Below are positions 46,992 through 56,151 of a stretch of 64,000 nt of DNA, piece after piece. Location of the stretch: positions 62,001 through 126,000 of the forward strand of contig NZ_JACSJI010000008.1 of assembly GCF_014349105.1 (NCBI RefSeq). The letters are read 5' to 3'. Numbering within the stretch: position 1 is the first letter of the stretch; each line of letters begins with the position of its first letter. The translations under genes were made by a program, and so were the position numbers. The DNA comes from Caulobacter sp. 17J80-11. Its GTDB lineage: Bacteria > Pseudomonadota > Alphaproteobacteria > Caulobacterales > Caulobacteraceae. The notes beneath the pieces were generated by a model. It was not told where the DNA came from. It saw only the letters and a list, made by a program, of their open reading frames with translations, and did no database searches.

Positions 46992-47825
46992 ATGAAGTCA
47001 GGCTGGCTGGCGATCTCCCTGGCCCTGGCGGCCGCCGCCGCCCACGCGGCCCGCGCCCAGGCGCCCGACGCCAGCGCGGCGGAGCTGGCCAAGAAGCTGG
47101 CCAATCCGGTCTCCGACCTGATCAGCGTGCCCTTCCAGAACAACTGGGACTGGGACCTCGGCCCGAGCGGCGACGGCTTCCAGTACAAGCTGAACTTCCA
47201 GCCGGTGATCCCGGTCTCGATCAGCCGCGACTGGAACCTGATCTCGCGCACCATCGTGCCGGTGATCGACCAGCAGGACGTCACCGCGAACGGCCAGGAC
47301 CAGAGCGGCTTCGGCGACACCAGCGCCAGCCTGTTCTTCTCGCCCAAGAATCCGACCAACGGCTGGATCTGGGGCGTCGGCCCGATCTTCCTGCTGCCCA
47401 CGGCCACCGACGGGCTCGGCTCGAACCAGTGGGGCGCGGGCCCCACCGCCGTGGTGCTGCGCCAGCAGGGCCCCTGGACCTACGGCATGCTGGCCAACCA
47501 GGTCTGGTCGATCAACGGCGCCGGCAACCACCCGGACGTCAACGCCCTCTTCCTGCAGCCCTTCCTGAACTACACCACGGCCAAAGCCACCAGCTTCACC
47601 CTCAACACCGAAAGCACCTACGACTGGGAAGCCGAGCAGTGGACCGCGCCGATCAACCTGATGGTGGCGCAGATGCTCAAGCCCACGCCGGGCGGCGGGA
47701 TCCCCTTCCCGGTCCAGGCTCAGCTCGGCTTGCGCTACTACGTCGACAAGCCGCCGAACGGGCCCGACTGGGGCATCCGCATCAACATCGTCGCCCTTTT
47801 CCCGACCGGGAAGCGCGCCGGCTGA
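46992..47825 (+). CDS. Outer-membrane channel-like protein, Phenol_MetA_deg type
   Basis: A 277-residue protein with a signal peptide (cleavage near ARA, residue 22). The opening ASAAELAKKLANPVSDLISV PFQ-type region and NNWDWDLGPSGDGFQYKLNF is typical of a transporter subgroup found next to sulfatases and catabolic genes. Barrel strands follow (GWIWGVGPIFLLPTATD, then LNTESTYDWEAEQWTAP), ending IRINIVALFPTGKRAG. It may admit sulfated or aromatic substrates to the periplasm for the two sulfatases beside it. It lies between them on the opposite strand, so coordinated regulation rather than one operon is expected. Confidence 0.82.
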   Translation: MKSGWLAISLALAAAAAHAARAQAPDASAAELAKKLANPVSDLISVPFQNNWDWDLGPSGDGFQYKLNFQPVIPVSISRDWNLISRTIVPVIDQQDVTANGQDQSGFGDTSASLFFSPKNPTNGWIWGVGPIFLLPTATDGLGSNQWGAGPTAVVLRQQGPWTYGMLANQVWSINGAGNHPDVNALFLQPFLNYTTAKATSFTLNTESTYDWEAEQWTAPINLMVAQMLKPTPGGGIPFPVQAQLGLRYYVDKPPNGPDWGIRINIVALFPTGKRAG

Positions 47826-47831
47826 GGCCGC

Positions 47832-49340
47832 TCACTCCCCGCGGAAGACCGTGATGTTCGGCGCCGGCGGGTTGGGGTGGCCCTTGAGCGACTTCTCGTA
47901 GGCCTCGACCTCCTTCAGCGGGCCTTCGGCGGACCAGCCGAACACCGCGCCGACGTTGCGGTCCTCGTGCGGGTCCATCTCGATGTTGAAGACCTTCGGA
48001 TAGCCGGCCATCGGGGCGCTGGCCGATCCCAGGCCCGGCGCGCGCTGCGGCCCGACGCCCGTCGGGTAGATGTCGGTGAAATAGACCCGCCACTGCTTCC
48101 AACGCGCGGCGACCAGGTCCGGCCCGATGAAGCTCAGCAGACCTTCGCGGCGGCCCGTGGCGCTGCGCCCGAACAGCACGTCGCTCTGGTCGACGCCGTC
48201 GATCGGCCGGTCGGTCGGCATCTTGCCGCCGGCGACGCCGGCCAGGGTCGGCAGGAAGTCCATGATCGAGAACATGGCGTTGGAGGTGGTGTTGGCCGCG
48301 ACGTGCCCCGGCCAGCGGATGAAGGCGAAGGTGCGGACGGAGCCTTCCGTCACCTCCCCCAGCTCGCCGCGAAACGGGCCGCTGTTGCCGAAGTCCGTCG
48401 AGCCCAGGTTGCCGAACTCGTGGGCCATGTAGGCGCTGGGCCCGTTGTCGGAGCAGAAGATGACGAGGGTGTCGTTGTCGATGCCGAGCTGCTTGATCGT
48501 GTCGAGCACCTGGCCGACGTGGAAGTCGCCCTCCATCAGCTTGTCGCCGTAATTGCCGATGCGCGACTTGCCTTCGAACTCCTTGGACGGGCGGTTGGGG
48601 AAGTGGGCCATCGAGAACGGCAGGTAGAGGAAGAACGGCTTGCCGGCCGCGTGCTGGCGCTTGATGAAGTCGATCGACTTGGCGGTCAGCTCGTTGTCGA
48701 TCTCGGCGCGCACCGCCAGGGTGTAGGGCTTCACCTGCCGCAGCGCGCTTCCCGCCGTCGCCTCGACGACATGCGGTCCTTTGGCGAGCAACGCCCCGGG
48801 CGGCGCCTCGATCGAGTGGGTCATCTCGATGGTGTCGACGTAGGCGGCCGAGTCCCAGGAGGTGTCCGGCGGGATGCCGTAGAACTCGTCGAATCCGTGC
48901 GCGGTGGGCAGGCTCTGCGGCTCGCTCCCCAGGTGCCACTTCCCGTAGATGGCCGTGGCGTAGCCGGCGGCGTGGAACATGTCGCCCATGGTGAAGGCCT
49001 TGCCCGACAGGGTGGCCGGCGTGCCCGGCACGATGATCAGCGACAGGCCGTTGCGGATCGAATACTGCCCGGTCATCAGGGCCGCGCGCGAGGGCGTGCA
49101 GGCCGGCTCGACCAGGAACTGGGTCAGGCGCAGCCCCTCGCGCGCCATCTGGTCGGTCCGGGGCGTCGGCGCCCCGCGCAGCTCGCCGCCGCCGTAAGCG
49201 CCCATGTCGCCGTAGCCGACGTTGTCGGCCAGGATGAACACCACGTTCGGCCGCGCGGCCTGGGCGTGGGCCGGGGCGGCCGCGGCTCCGGCGGCGCCCA
49301 TGGCCAGCGCCGCAGCACACCCAAGTAGAGCTCTCCGCAC
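47832..49340 (-). CDS. Periplasmic type I sulfatase (arylsulfatase family)
   Basis: A 502-residue exported enzyme with signal peptide (cleavage after AHA, near residue 26). The formylglycine motif is CTPSRAALMTG with C81. Other ligands are visible in ILADNVGYGD (36-45), GKWHLGSEP and IFCSDNGPS. It is a paralogue of the enzyme at 45291-46754 but clearly diverged, so the two may cut different sulfate esters or bonds. It converges on the outer-membrane protein gene with six bases between stops. The start at 49340 gives a normal signal peptide. Confidence 0.92.
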   Translation of the reverse strand: MRRALLGCAAALAMGAAGAAAAPAHAQAARPNVVFILADNVGYGDMGAYGGGELRGAPTPRTDQMAREGLRLTQFLVEPACTPSRAALMTGQYSIRNGLSLIIVPGTPATLSGKAFTMGDMFHAAGYATAIYGKWHLGSEPQSLPTAHGFDEFYGIPPDTSWDSAAYVDTIEMTHSIEAPPGALLAKGPHVVEATAGSALRQVKPYTLAVRAEIDNELTAKSIDFIKRQHAAGKPFFLYLPFSMAHFPNRPSKEFEGKSRIGNYGDKLMEGDFHVGQVLDTIKQLGIDNDTLVIFCSDNGPSAYMAHEFGNLGSTDFGNSGPFRGELGEVTEGSVRTFAFIRWPGHVAANTTSNAMFSIMDFLPTLAGVAGGKMPTDRPIDGVDQSDVLFGRSATGRREGLLSFIGPDLVAARWKQWRVYFTDIYPTGVGPQRAPGLGSASAPMAGYPKVFNIEMDPHEDRNVGAVFGWSAEGPLKEVEAYEKSLKGHPNPPAPNITVFRGE

Positions 49341-49516
49341 GGCGGCCTCCCTGCAAGGCTAGGCGAGAAACCGGACCAGCACGGTCGAGGTGTTCGCCCG
49401 GGCGCGTACATTCGATTACGGCAAACCCGGCACGACCGGCGTCGGTTTCTACAAACAAACCGCCCCCCGGCGCGTTGGATTTGAATCGGAAACGATTTCA
49501 GCGGACGAGCCACGGC

Positions 49517-49639
49517 ATGGGCATGCACGGAATGATGGGCGACCAGATGGGCGCCATGGGCCTGATCGGCGCTCTGGTCGTGCTGGTGCTGGTCCTCGCG
49601 GCCGGCGCCCTGCTCACCTACATCGTGCGCCGGCGCTGA
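49517..49639 (+). CDS. Met-rich single-span membrane peptide of 40 residues
   Basis: A complete small frame encoding MGMHGMMGDQMGAMG, a strongly hydrophobic span (about residues 16-35) and the ending YIVRRR. Third positions fit host usage and the membrane topology follows the positive-inside rule with a basic C-terminus in the cytoplasm, leaving the Met/His-rich N-terminus outside. Repeated Met and one His suggest copper or silver binding, as in short membrane peptides of copper-resistance loci, but no such genes are adjacent. A bidirectional terminator follows its stop. Confidence 0.6.
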   Translation: MGMHGMMGDQMGAMGLIGALVVLVLVLAAGALLTYIVRRR

Positions 49640-49651
49640 CCGCCAAAGCAA

Positions 49652-49687
49652 AGGGGGCGGCCTCGCGACCGCCCCCTCGCCTTTTCG
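49652..49687. terminator. Bidirectional intrinsic terminator
   Basis: A nine-base-pair stem AGGGGGCGG (49652-49660) and CCGCCCCCT (49669-49677) with an eight-base loop. On the plus strand it is followed by CGCCTTTTCG, and on the minus strand by TTGCTTTGG. It separates the Met-rich peptide gene from the convergent autotransporter gene. Confidence 0.7.
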
Positions 49688-49713
49688 TCACCTGCGCCGT
49701 CAGGCGCGGACCG

Positions 49714-52700
49714 TCACCACTTGAACGACACCTTCACCGTCCCGCGGTGCTCCTGCAGGCGTTCGGCCAGCGAACCGTCGTAGCCGACCTGCAGCCAGAC
49801 GTTCTCCCGCGGCTTGAAGGCCACGCCGGCCTCCAGGCGGGCCCACTCCGACGGCAGCTCGGCGCCCTGGACCACGAAGGTCCCGGTGCCGGTCGGCGCG
49901 CCGGAGAAGCCGACGTTGGCCAGGCTCTCCAGGTCGCCGCCGGCGAAGGCCGCGCCCGCGCCGACATAAGGCTTCAGCCGGCCGTGGTCGAAGTCGCGGG
50001 TGACGCGCGCGCCGATCTCGCCGACGAACAGCTTGCGCTCGATCTCGCCCACGTTCAGCGACAGGCCGCCCGCGCCGGTTTCGGTGTAGCCGTCCTGCTG
50101 CACCTTCGAGCCGGTGCCGCTGACGCCGACGCGCAGCTCGGTCGCCTCGCTCAGCTGGAAGCGCCGGCCGGCGTTGATCGACACGTTGGTCGCCGACACG
50201 CTGGTGCTGCCCGCCACGTCCAGGGTCAGCGGACCCAGGCCGATCTGGCGGTCGACGTCGAGATCGCCGGTCAGACGGCTGAACGCCGCCCCGCCGTACC
50301 ACGGGCCGTCCGAGTACGAGGCGTACGCCCCCGCGTGCCAGAAGCGGCCCTCGCTGGCGGTCGACCGGTCGGTCGTGTCGCCCTGCATGTCGCTGAAGCC
50401 CAGCGCGAAGCCGACCCGCCAGGACGGGGCGACCTGGAAGTCCGCGCCGGTCGCGAAGCCGCCGCCGCGGGCGCCCGCGTCGGCCGCGCCGCCCTCGCCC
50501 TTCAGGGTGGAGTCGACCACGAAGGCTTCCGCCCAGCCGCCCGGACGGTTGTCCAGCCCGGCCTCGGCCACGCCCAGCATGCCGCCCATCACGTCCGACC
50601 GCGCGCCCTGGCCGAACGGCAGGGCCGCGAAGGCCGTGCCGCCGCCGGCCCCGGCCCCGGCGCCGCCGCCCGCGTTCATGTGGCCCTGCATGACGCTCTG
50701 GAAGCGGTCGCCGAAGGCCAGGGTCGAGGCGGAGACGTTGGCCACGCCCTCGCCGCTCATGTCCTCGAGCGCCGCATGACGCTCTTCCGGCGTCAGGTCC
50801 AGCAGGGTGTTCAGCACCCCGGCCCACTCGTCGGAGCCCTTCAGCTGGGTGCCCGTCAGCGCTTCGCCGACCGGGCCCTGCAGGGTCGGGTCGAACTCCG
50901 ACCAGTCGACCATGCGCCGGACTTCCAGCACCACCCCGCCCGGCACCACGTCGTAGCGCAGGCGCTGGAAGAGCTGGCCCTCGTAGGCGTTGGCGGTGAA
51001 GTCGCCGCTCAGGTTGGCGAATTCCCCGGTCAGGCTGGCGCCCTCGATCAGCAGGTATTGCTGGTTGAAGCCGTACTGGTCGAGCGCCGAGACCGGATGC
51101 AGGTCCATGACGCCGCCCGACAACCGGATCGCGCCGTCGGCCACGATGTGGTCGCTGGCGTAGTCGAGGTCCGCGCCGGCGAAGCCGAAGTTCAGCGTGC
51201 CGCCGCTCACCGTCAGGGTGTTGGTGAAGAACACGCCCAGGTCCGCGGCCGGGGTCGAACGGGCCGGGCCCGTGCCGATCGCGCCGCCCGGCGAGACCGT
51301 GCCGCCGGTGATCTTCAGCTCGCCGCCGATCTCGCCCACGCCGGCCAGCAGGCCGCCGTTGACGTGCAGGTCGCCGGCCAGGATCGCGGCCATGCGCACC
51401 TGGCCGCCCTCGACCACCAGCGCGCCGGCGAAGTCGTGCTCGCCCACCAGGGTGAAGGCGCCGTCACCGGTCTTGGTGACCGTGCCTTCGCCGGTGAAGC
51501 TGCCCGCGAAGGTCGAGCTTCCGTCGTCCCAGCCGAGCGTCAGGCTTCCGCCCTCGCCCAGGTCCACGACGCCCTCGCCCCACAGCTGGTCGATGGTCTC
51601 GTCCCAGCCGTCGAGCGCCCAGGTCGCGTCCTCGTCGACCTGCACCAGGGCGGCGTCGTCGAACCGCTCGGAGGCGCCCAGCGTCAGGCTGCCGCCGACC
51701 AGCTCCGTCAGGTCCGCGCCGGCCAGGCCGTTCAGCAGGCTCTCGCCCTCGAACTGCAGCAGCACGCCTTCGCCCAGGTTGGCGTCGACCGTACCGCCCA
51801 GCAGCCAGTACTCCTCGGCGCTCAGCGTGCCGGTCCCGGCCAGGGTCCCGTTCAGCTGCAGCCGCTCGACCGTCTCGTCGAAGCCGCCCAGGTCGAGCGT
51901 GGCCTCGGCCATGACCGCGACCAGGGCCGCGTCGTCCAGCCGCTCGTCGTCGCCCAGTTCGAGCGTCCCGGCCGCCACGTGGACCTGGCCTGCGCCGGCC
52001 GTGCCGTTCAGGGTCGACACGCCGCCGACCGTGTAGATCACGCCCTCGCCCAGGTTGGCGTCCACGGTCGCGCCGTTCAGCTGGTACTCGGCCGCCGTCA
52101 GGGTGCCGGTCCCGGCCAGCGTGCCCTTCAGGCGCGCTTCCTTGACCGTCTCGTCATAGCCCTGCAGGTCGAAGGTCGCGCCGCTCTCCACCCACAGGGT
52201 GAGCTGGTCGGACAGACGCTCGTCGCCGCCGATGCGCAGCGTGCCCTGCTGGACGTAGGCCGAGCCGGAGAAGGTGTTGGCCCCGTTCAGGGTCAGCACG
52301 CCCGCGCCGGTCTTCACCAGCGAGCCGAACTCGTTGCGGAAGGCGTAGTTGACCGGGCCTTCGCCGGCCTGCTGGTGATCCAGAACATAGGCCGAATAGG
52401 CCGAGCCCTCGCCGCCCGGATCGTTGTAGCCCTCGCCGTCCTGGTCGACGTGCAGGTTCTGCGGCGCGGGCGCGTACAGGTACTGGCTGTCCCCCCAGCC
52501 GTCCATCCAGGCGCGGTAGTCGATCTGGTTCGGATCGTCCGAGACGGTTGAGATGGAATAGTCCGCGCCCTGGCCGCCGAACAGCAGGGCCGCCGCCTCC
52601 TGGCCGCTCAGGACCGCCGGGTTCTCCTCCCAGCTCGGGCCGTCCGACACCCGCCAGCTGCCCACGAAGCTCAGGCCGCCGTCCACGATCACGCCATCGA

Positions 52701-55700
52701 AGACGCTGTCGGCGCCGTCGCCGCCCAGCGTCAGGGTCGAGCCGCCCAGGTGCACCGTGCCGGTCCCGCCCAGCGCCGCGATCGTCTCGTCGGCGTCCAG
52801 CGCGAAGGTCGCGTCGGCGGCGACGCTGACCGTCGCCCCGTCGCCGATCGCGTCGCCGCCGGCGACGCGCAGCACGCCCGCCTCGATCGACCAGTTCAGC
52901 CCCTGGGCGTGGGTCCCGGTCAGGGTCCACGACCCGTCGCCGATCTTGGTCTGGCTTTCGAACCCGCCCAGCAGGCTGACGTCCAGCGAGCCTTCGCCGG
53001 CCCCGCCCAGGATCAGGGCGTCCGTGCCGGCTCCGCCCAGGGCGTAGCCGCCCAACGTGCCGCCGGTGATCATCACCAGCGTGTCGTTTCCGCCGCCCAG
53101 GTCCAGCGCCGCGACGCCGCCGTGGATGTCGCCGGCGTTCTCGACCCGCTCAGCGCCGCCCGAGCCCAGCACGCCGTAGCCGGCGCCGCCTGCGATCTCG
53201 CCGCCGGCCCGGTTCAGCACCGAGCCGCCGGCCGCGAACGCGACGCCCGTGCCGCCGCTGATCGTGCCGGCGTTGTCCACGCTCACGGCCCCGGTCGAGG
53301 CCTGCGGATAGGCCAGCACGCCGTAGAGCCGCCCGTCGATCACCCCGCCCGCGCGGTTGGTGACGCCGCCCGTGCCGGTGAACACCACGCCGCTCTCGCC
53401 GTCGATCCGGCCGGCGTTGTCGACGCTGAGGGTCCCGTTGCCCCAAACGCCCCAGCCGCCGCTGTTGCGCCCGGCCGAGGTGATCACCCCGGTGGCGGAG
53501 TTGGTCAGCGTGCCGGCGGCGGCGAAGCTCACGGCGTTGTCGGTCACGGCCGAAATCGTGCCGTCGTTGGTCACCGAGCCGGTCGCGCCGAAATACACGC
53601 CCCGGAACGTGCCGGCGATCGAGCCGCCTTCGCGGTTGGTGACGGAGCCCCCGCCGTTCAGCAGCACGGCGTAACGGCCGGTGTTCACGTTGACGATGTC
53701 GCCCGCGTTGTCGACCGTGGCCGAGCCGCCGAACCGCACGCCGTCATAGCCGCCGCTGATGGTCCCGCCCGCCAGGTTGGTCAGCGTGCCGCCGCCGTTG
53801 CCGAAGACGCCCGTATAGTTCGGGTTGGTGCTGATCAGCGTCCCGCCGTTGGTGATCTGGGCCGCGCCGCTGTTCAGGAAGATCGCGTTGCCGTTCGTGC
53901 CCCTGATCAGGCCGTCGTTGGTCAGGGTCAGGCCCGCGCCGCCGCTCCACACCCCGCCGCCGCCGGAGATGGTCGCGCCGTCCAGGTTGTCGAGCGTGCC
54001 GCCCTGCTCGAGATAGACGGCCCAGCCGGTCGCGGTGATGGCGCCGCCGTTGGTGACCTCGGCGGCCACGCTGCCGATGTTCACCCCGGTGCCGCCGGAG
54101 ATCGTGCCGCCGGCCTGGTTGGTCAGCTCGATGCTGGAGCCGCGCAGGTAGACGCCGTTGCCGGTGTTCGAGGTGATCGCGCCGCCGTTGGTGATCGAGA
54201 CGGCGCCGCTGTACGAATACACGCCGGCGTAGGCGCCGCTCTTGATCGCGCCGCCGGCCTGGTTGGTGAGCGTGCCGCCCGCCATCCGCACGCCGTCGTA
54301 GCCGCCGAGCGTCAGGACCTCGCCGGTGTAGGATCCGGCCGCGATCGTGCCGGCGTTCTCCAGGCTCGAGACGCCGTAGAGATCCACGCCGTAGCTGCCG
54401 CCGACGATGTAGCCGCCGGCCTGGTTGTCGACCGCCGTGTTCGTGCCCACGACGCCGCGATAGCCGCCGGTGATCACGCCGCTGTTGGTCAGCTCGCCGC
54501 CGCCGGCCAGGGTCACCCCGTCCGAGCCCGCCCGGATCGTGCCGGAGTTGTCGATCGCGTCGCCGGCGTTGCGCCCGACCACGCCCCAGCTGCCGCCCTG
54601 GATCAGGCCGGCGTTGTCGACGTCGATGCGCCCGCCCTGCGAGTCGATCGCCGAGTACTGGCCGTGGATCTCGCCGGTCGCTCGGTTGACCAGGGTCAGC
54701 ACGCCGGTCCCGGCCGTCGCCACCTGGCCGTTGAGCGTCCCGGCGTTGTCGACGCTCAGGGCGCCCGCGCCGTTGTTGAAGACGGAGTTGCCGCCCTGTA
54801 TCAGGCCGCCGGCCTGGTTGGTGATCGAGCCGCCGTTGACCTTCACCGCCGTGCCGCCGGTCCCGGTGATCGTGCCGGCGTTGGTGAGCGTCAGGGATCC
54901 GCCGGCCGTATTGATGCCCGTCGCGCCGGAGATCAGCCCGGTCGACCGGTTGTCGACCGTGCCGCCGGCGTTCAGGTACACCCCGGCGCCGTAGGCGCTG
55001 GTGATCGCCCCGTCGTTGGTGACCGTGGCGGTCCCGCCGAACGCCACGGCGTTCATGTCGCTGGAGATCGAGCCGTGCGACTGGTTCGTCACCGAGCCCG
55101 CGCCGGCCATGAACACGCCGGTTCCGTGGCTGAGGATCTGGCCGTCGTTGGTGACCGTGCCGACGCCACCCGAGACATAGATCGCGTCGGAGGACGCGCC
55201 GCCGTCGACCATGCCCCCGGCCAGGACCTGGACCTGCGCGCCGCCGCCCTGGACGAGCACCGCGGGGCTGTTGGCGTTGTTGCTGGTGACCGTGCCGGCC
55301 ACCGCCAGCACGCCCTCGTCGACGACGACCGGCATCTCGGCCGAGCCGGTCAGGGTCACGGTCGACGTCCCGGTCTTCGACAGCTTCTCGAAGTTGAGCA
55401 GGTTCACGCCCAGCGTGTCGGCGTTGAAGCTGAAGTCGACCGCCCCGCCCAGCTGAAGGGTGTCGGTCCCGCCCAGGGCGTCGCCCGTGCCGAACACCGT
55501 GGTGGCGGCGTCGATCGCGCACACGTCGTCGTCCTCGGTCGCGTCCACGCACATCAGCGCCGGCGCGTAGGACAGCGTGCCGTTCCAGATCCGCGGCTGG
55601 TAGAAGCCGGCCATCAGAGACGCGACGCCGTAACCCTGGTAGATCGTCAGGTCGTCGTTCTGGGCCGCGATGTCGCCCACCGCCGAGCCGTTGGTGTAGG

Positions 55701-56151
55701 ACACCACGCCGGTGCTGCCGGCGTCGCTGGTCAGGTACAACCCGTAACGCTGACCGGCGAGCAGCCCGTAGTTCAGGGTCAGCGGGATGTGGGTCGGCGT
55801 CCCCTCCGGGTTGACCGTGAGATCGGAGACGCTCCCGAGCAGGGTGTACTCGGACAGATCGCCGGTCAGCCCGCCCTGGCGGATGTAGACGTAATAGGTC
55901 CAGCCCGGATTCCAGGCGAGGAAGCTCTGGTCGATCCCCGTCAGGAGCAGGTCGGTGCTGGCCTGGATGTCGAACAGGTTGCCGGCCTGGTTGTTGCCCC
56001 CGGCGTAGGTGGTGCTCAGGCTCTGGGCGTGGGCCGCGCCCGCGGCGCCCAGCACCGCCATGGAGGCGCTGGCCAGCAGCATCCGGTTCAGCAGACCCGA
56101 CCGCTTCGACACGACGCCGCGCGCCGCGCGACCCGACTTCACCTTCGACAT
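49714..56151 (-). CDS. Giant autotransporter adhesin (type Va), 2145 residues
   Basis: The N-terminus has an extended basic signal region and cleavage after AHA near residue 42. Residues about 60-250 are a globular Cys-containing part. From about 280 to 1050 runs a passenger of roughly 20-residue units built on the theme VTNDGxITxxxGxGVxL and LTNQAGGxI, a right-handed beta-helix. Further autotransporter-associated beta-strand repeats (SGSAYVQQGTLRIGGDERLS, then three blocks sharing LGEGV and LAGTGTL) cover about 1290-1560. The last 285 residues form the autotransporter barrel, ending VKVSFKW with the required terminal aromatic. Such proteins are adhesins or biofilm factors. The AraC regulator starts 657 bp upstream, divergent. 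Confidence 0.92.
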   Translation of the reverse strand: MSKVKSGRAARGVVSKRSGLLNRMLLASASMAVLGAAGAAHAQSLSTTYAGGNNQAGNLFDIQASTDLLLTGIDQSFLAWNPGWTYYVYIRQGGLTGDLSEYTLLGSVSDLTVNPEGTPTHIPLTLNYGLLAGQRYGLYLTSDAGSTGVVSYTNGSAVGDIAAQNDDLTIYQGYGVASLMAGFYQPRIWNGTLSYAPALMCVDATEDDDVCAIDAATTVFGTGDALGGTDTLQLGGAVDFSFNADTLGVNLLNFEKLSKTGTSTVTLTGSAEMPVVVDEGVLAVAGTVTSNNANSPAVLVQGGGAQVQVLAGGMVDGGASSDAIYVSGGVGTVTNDGQILSHGTGVFMAGAGSVTNQSHGSISSDMNAVAFGGTATVTNDGAITSAYGAGVYLNAGGTVDNRSTGLISGATGINTAGGSLTLTNAGTITGTGGTAVKVNGGSITNQAGGLIQGGNSVFNNGAGALSVDNAGTLNGQVATAGTGVLTLVNRATGEIHGQYSAIDSQGGRIDVDNAGLIQGGSWGVVGRNAGDAIDNSGTIRAGSDGVTLAGGGELTNSGVITGGYRGVVGTNTAVDNQAGGYIVGGSYGVDLYGVSSLENAGTIAAGSYTGEVLTLGGYDGVRMAGGTLTNQAGGAIKSGAYAGVYSYSGAVSITNGGAITSNTGNGVYLRGSSIELTNQAGGTISGGTGVNIGSVAAEVTNGGAITATGWAVYLEQGGTLDNLDGATISGGGGVWSGGAGLTLTNDGLIRGTNGNAIFLNSGAAQITNGGTLISTNPNYTGVFGNGGGTLTNLAGGTISGGYDGVRFGGSATVDNAGDIVNVNTGRYAVLLNGGGSVTNREGGSIAGTFRGVYFGATGSVTNDGTISAVTDNAVSFAAAGTLTNSATGVITSAGRNSGGWGVWGNGTLSVDNAGRIDGESGVVFTGTGGVTNRAGGVIDGRLYGVLAYPQASTGAVSVDNAGTISGGTGVAFAAGGSVLNRAGGEIAGGAGYGVLGSGGAERVENAGDIHGGVAALDLGGGNDTLVMITGGTLGGYALGGAGTDALILGGAGEGSLDVSLLGGFESQTKIGDGSWTLTGTHAQGLNWSIEAGVLRVAGGDAIGDGATVSVAADATFALDADETIAALGGTGTVHLGGSTLTLGGDGADSVFDGVIVDGGLSFVGSWRVSDGPSWEENPAVLSGQEAAALLFGGQGADYSISTVSDDPNQIDYRAWMDGWGDSQYLYAPAPQNLHVDQDGEGYNDPGGEGSAYSAYVLDHQQAGEGPVNYAFRNEFGSLVKTGAGVLTLNGANTFSGSAYVQQGTLRIGGDERLSDQLTLWVESGATFDLQGYDETVKEARLKGTLAGTGTLTAAEYQLNGATVDANLGEGVIYTVGGVSTLNGTAGAGQVHVAAGTLELGDDERLDDAALVAVMAEATLDLGGFDETVERLQLNGTLAGTGTLSAEEYWLLGGTVDANLGEGVLLQFEGESLLNGLAGADLTELVGGSLTLGASERFDDAALVQVDEDATWALDGWDETIDQLWGEGVVDLGEGGSLTLGWDDGSSTFAGSFTGEGTVTKTGDGAFTLVGEHDFAGALVVEGGQVRMAAILAGDLHVNGGLLAGVGEIGGELKITGGTVSPGGAIGTGPARSTPAADLGVFFTNTLTVSGGTLNFGFAGADLDYASDHIVADGAIRLSGGVMDLHPVSALDQYGFNQQYLLIEGASLTGEFANLSGDFTANAYEGQLFQRLRYDVVPGGVVLEVRRMVDWSEFDPTLQGPVGEALTGTQLKGSDEWAGVLNTLLDLTPEERHAALEDMSGEGVANVSASTLAFGDRFQSVMQGHMNAGGGAGAGAGGGTAFAALPFGQGARSDVMGGMLGVAEAGLDNRPGGWAEAFVVDSTLKGEGGAADAGARGGGFATGADFQVAPSWRVGFALGFSDMQGDTTDRSTASEGRFWHAGAYASYSDGPWYGGAAFSRLTGDLDVDRQIGLGPLTLDVAGSTSVSATNVSINAGRRFQLSEATELRVGVSGTGSKVQQDGYTETGAGGLSLNVGEIERKLFVGEIGARVTRDFDHGRLKPYVGAGAAFAGGDLESLANVGFSGAPTGTGTFVVQGAELPSEWARLEAGVAFKPRENVWLQVGYDGSLAERLQEHRGTVKVSFKW

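Noticed and set aside
49390..52551. Second long plus-strand frame opposite the autotransporter barrel and repeats
   Set aside because: Same composition artefact. No ribosome site or recognisable motif, and it would overwrite the Met-rich peptide frame and the terminator.
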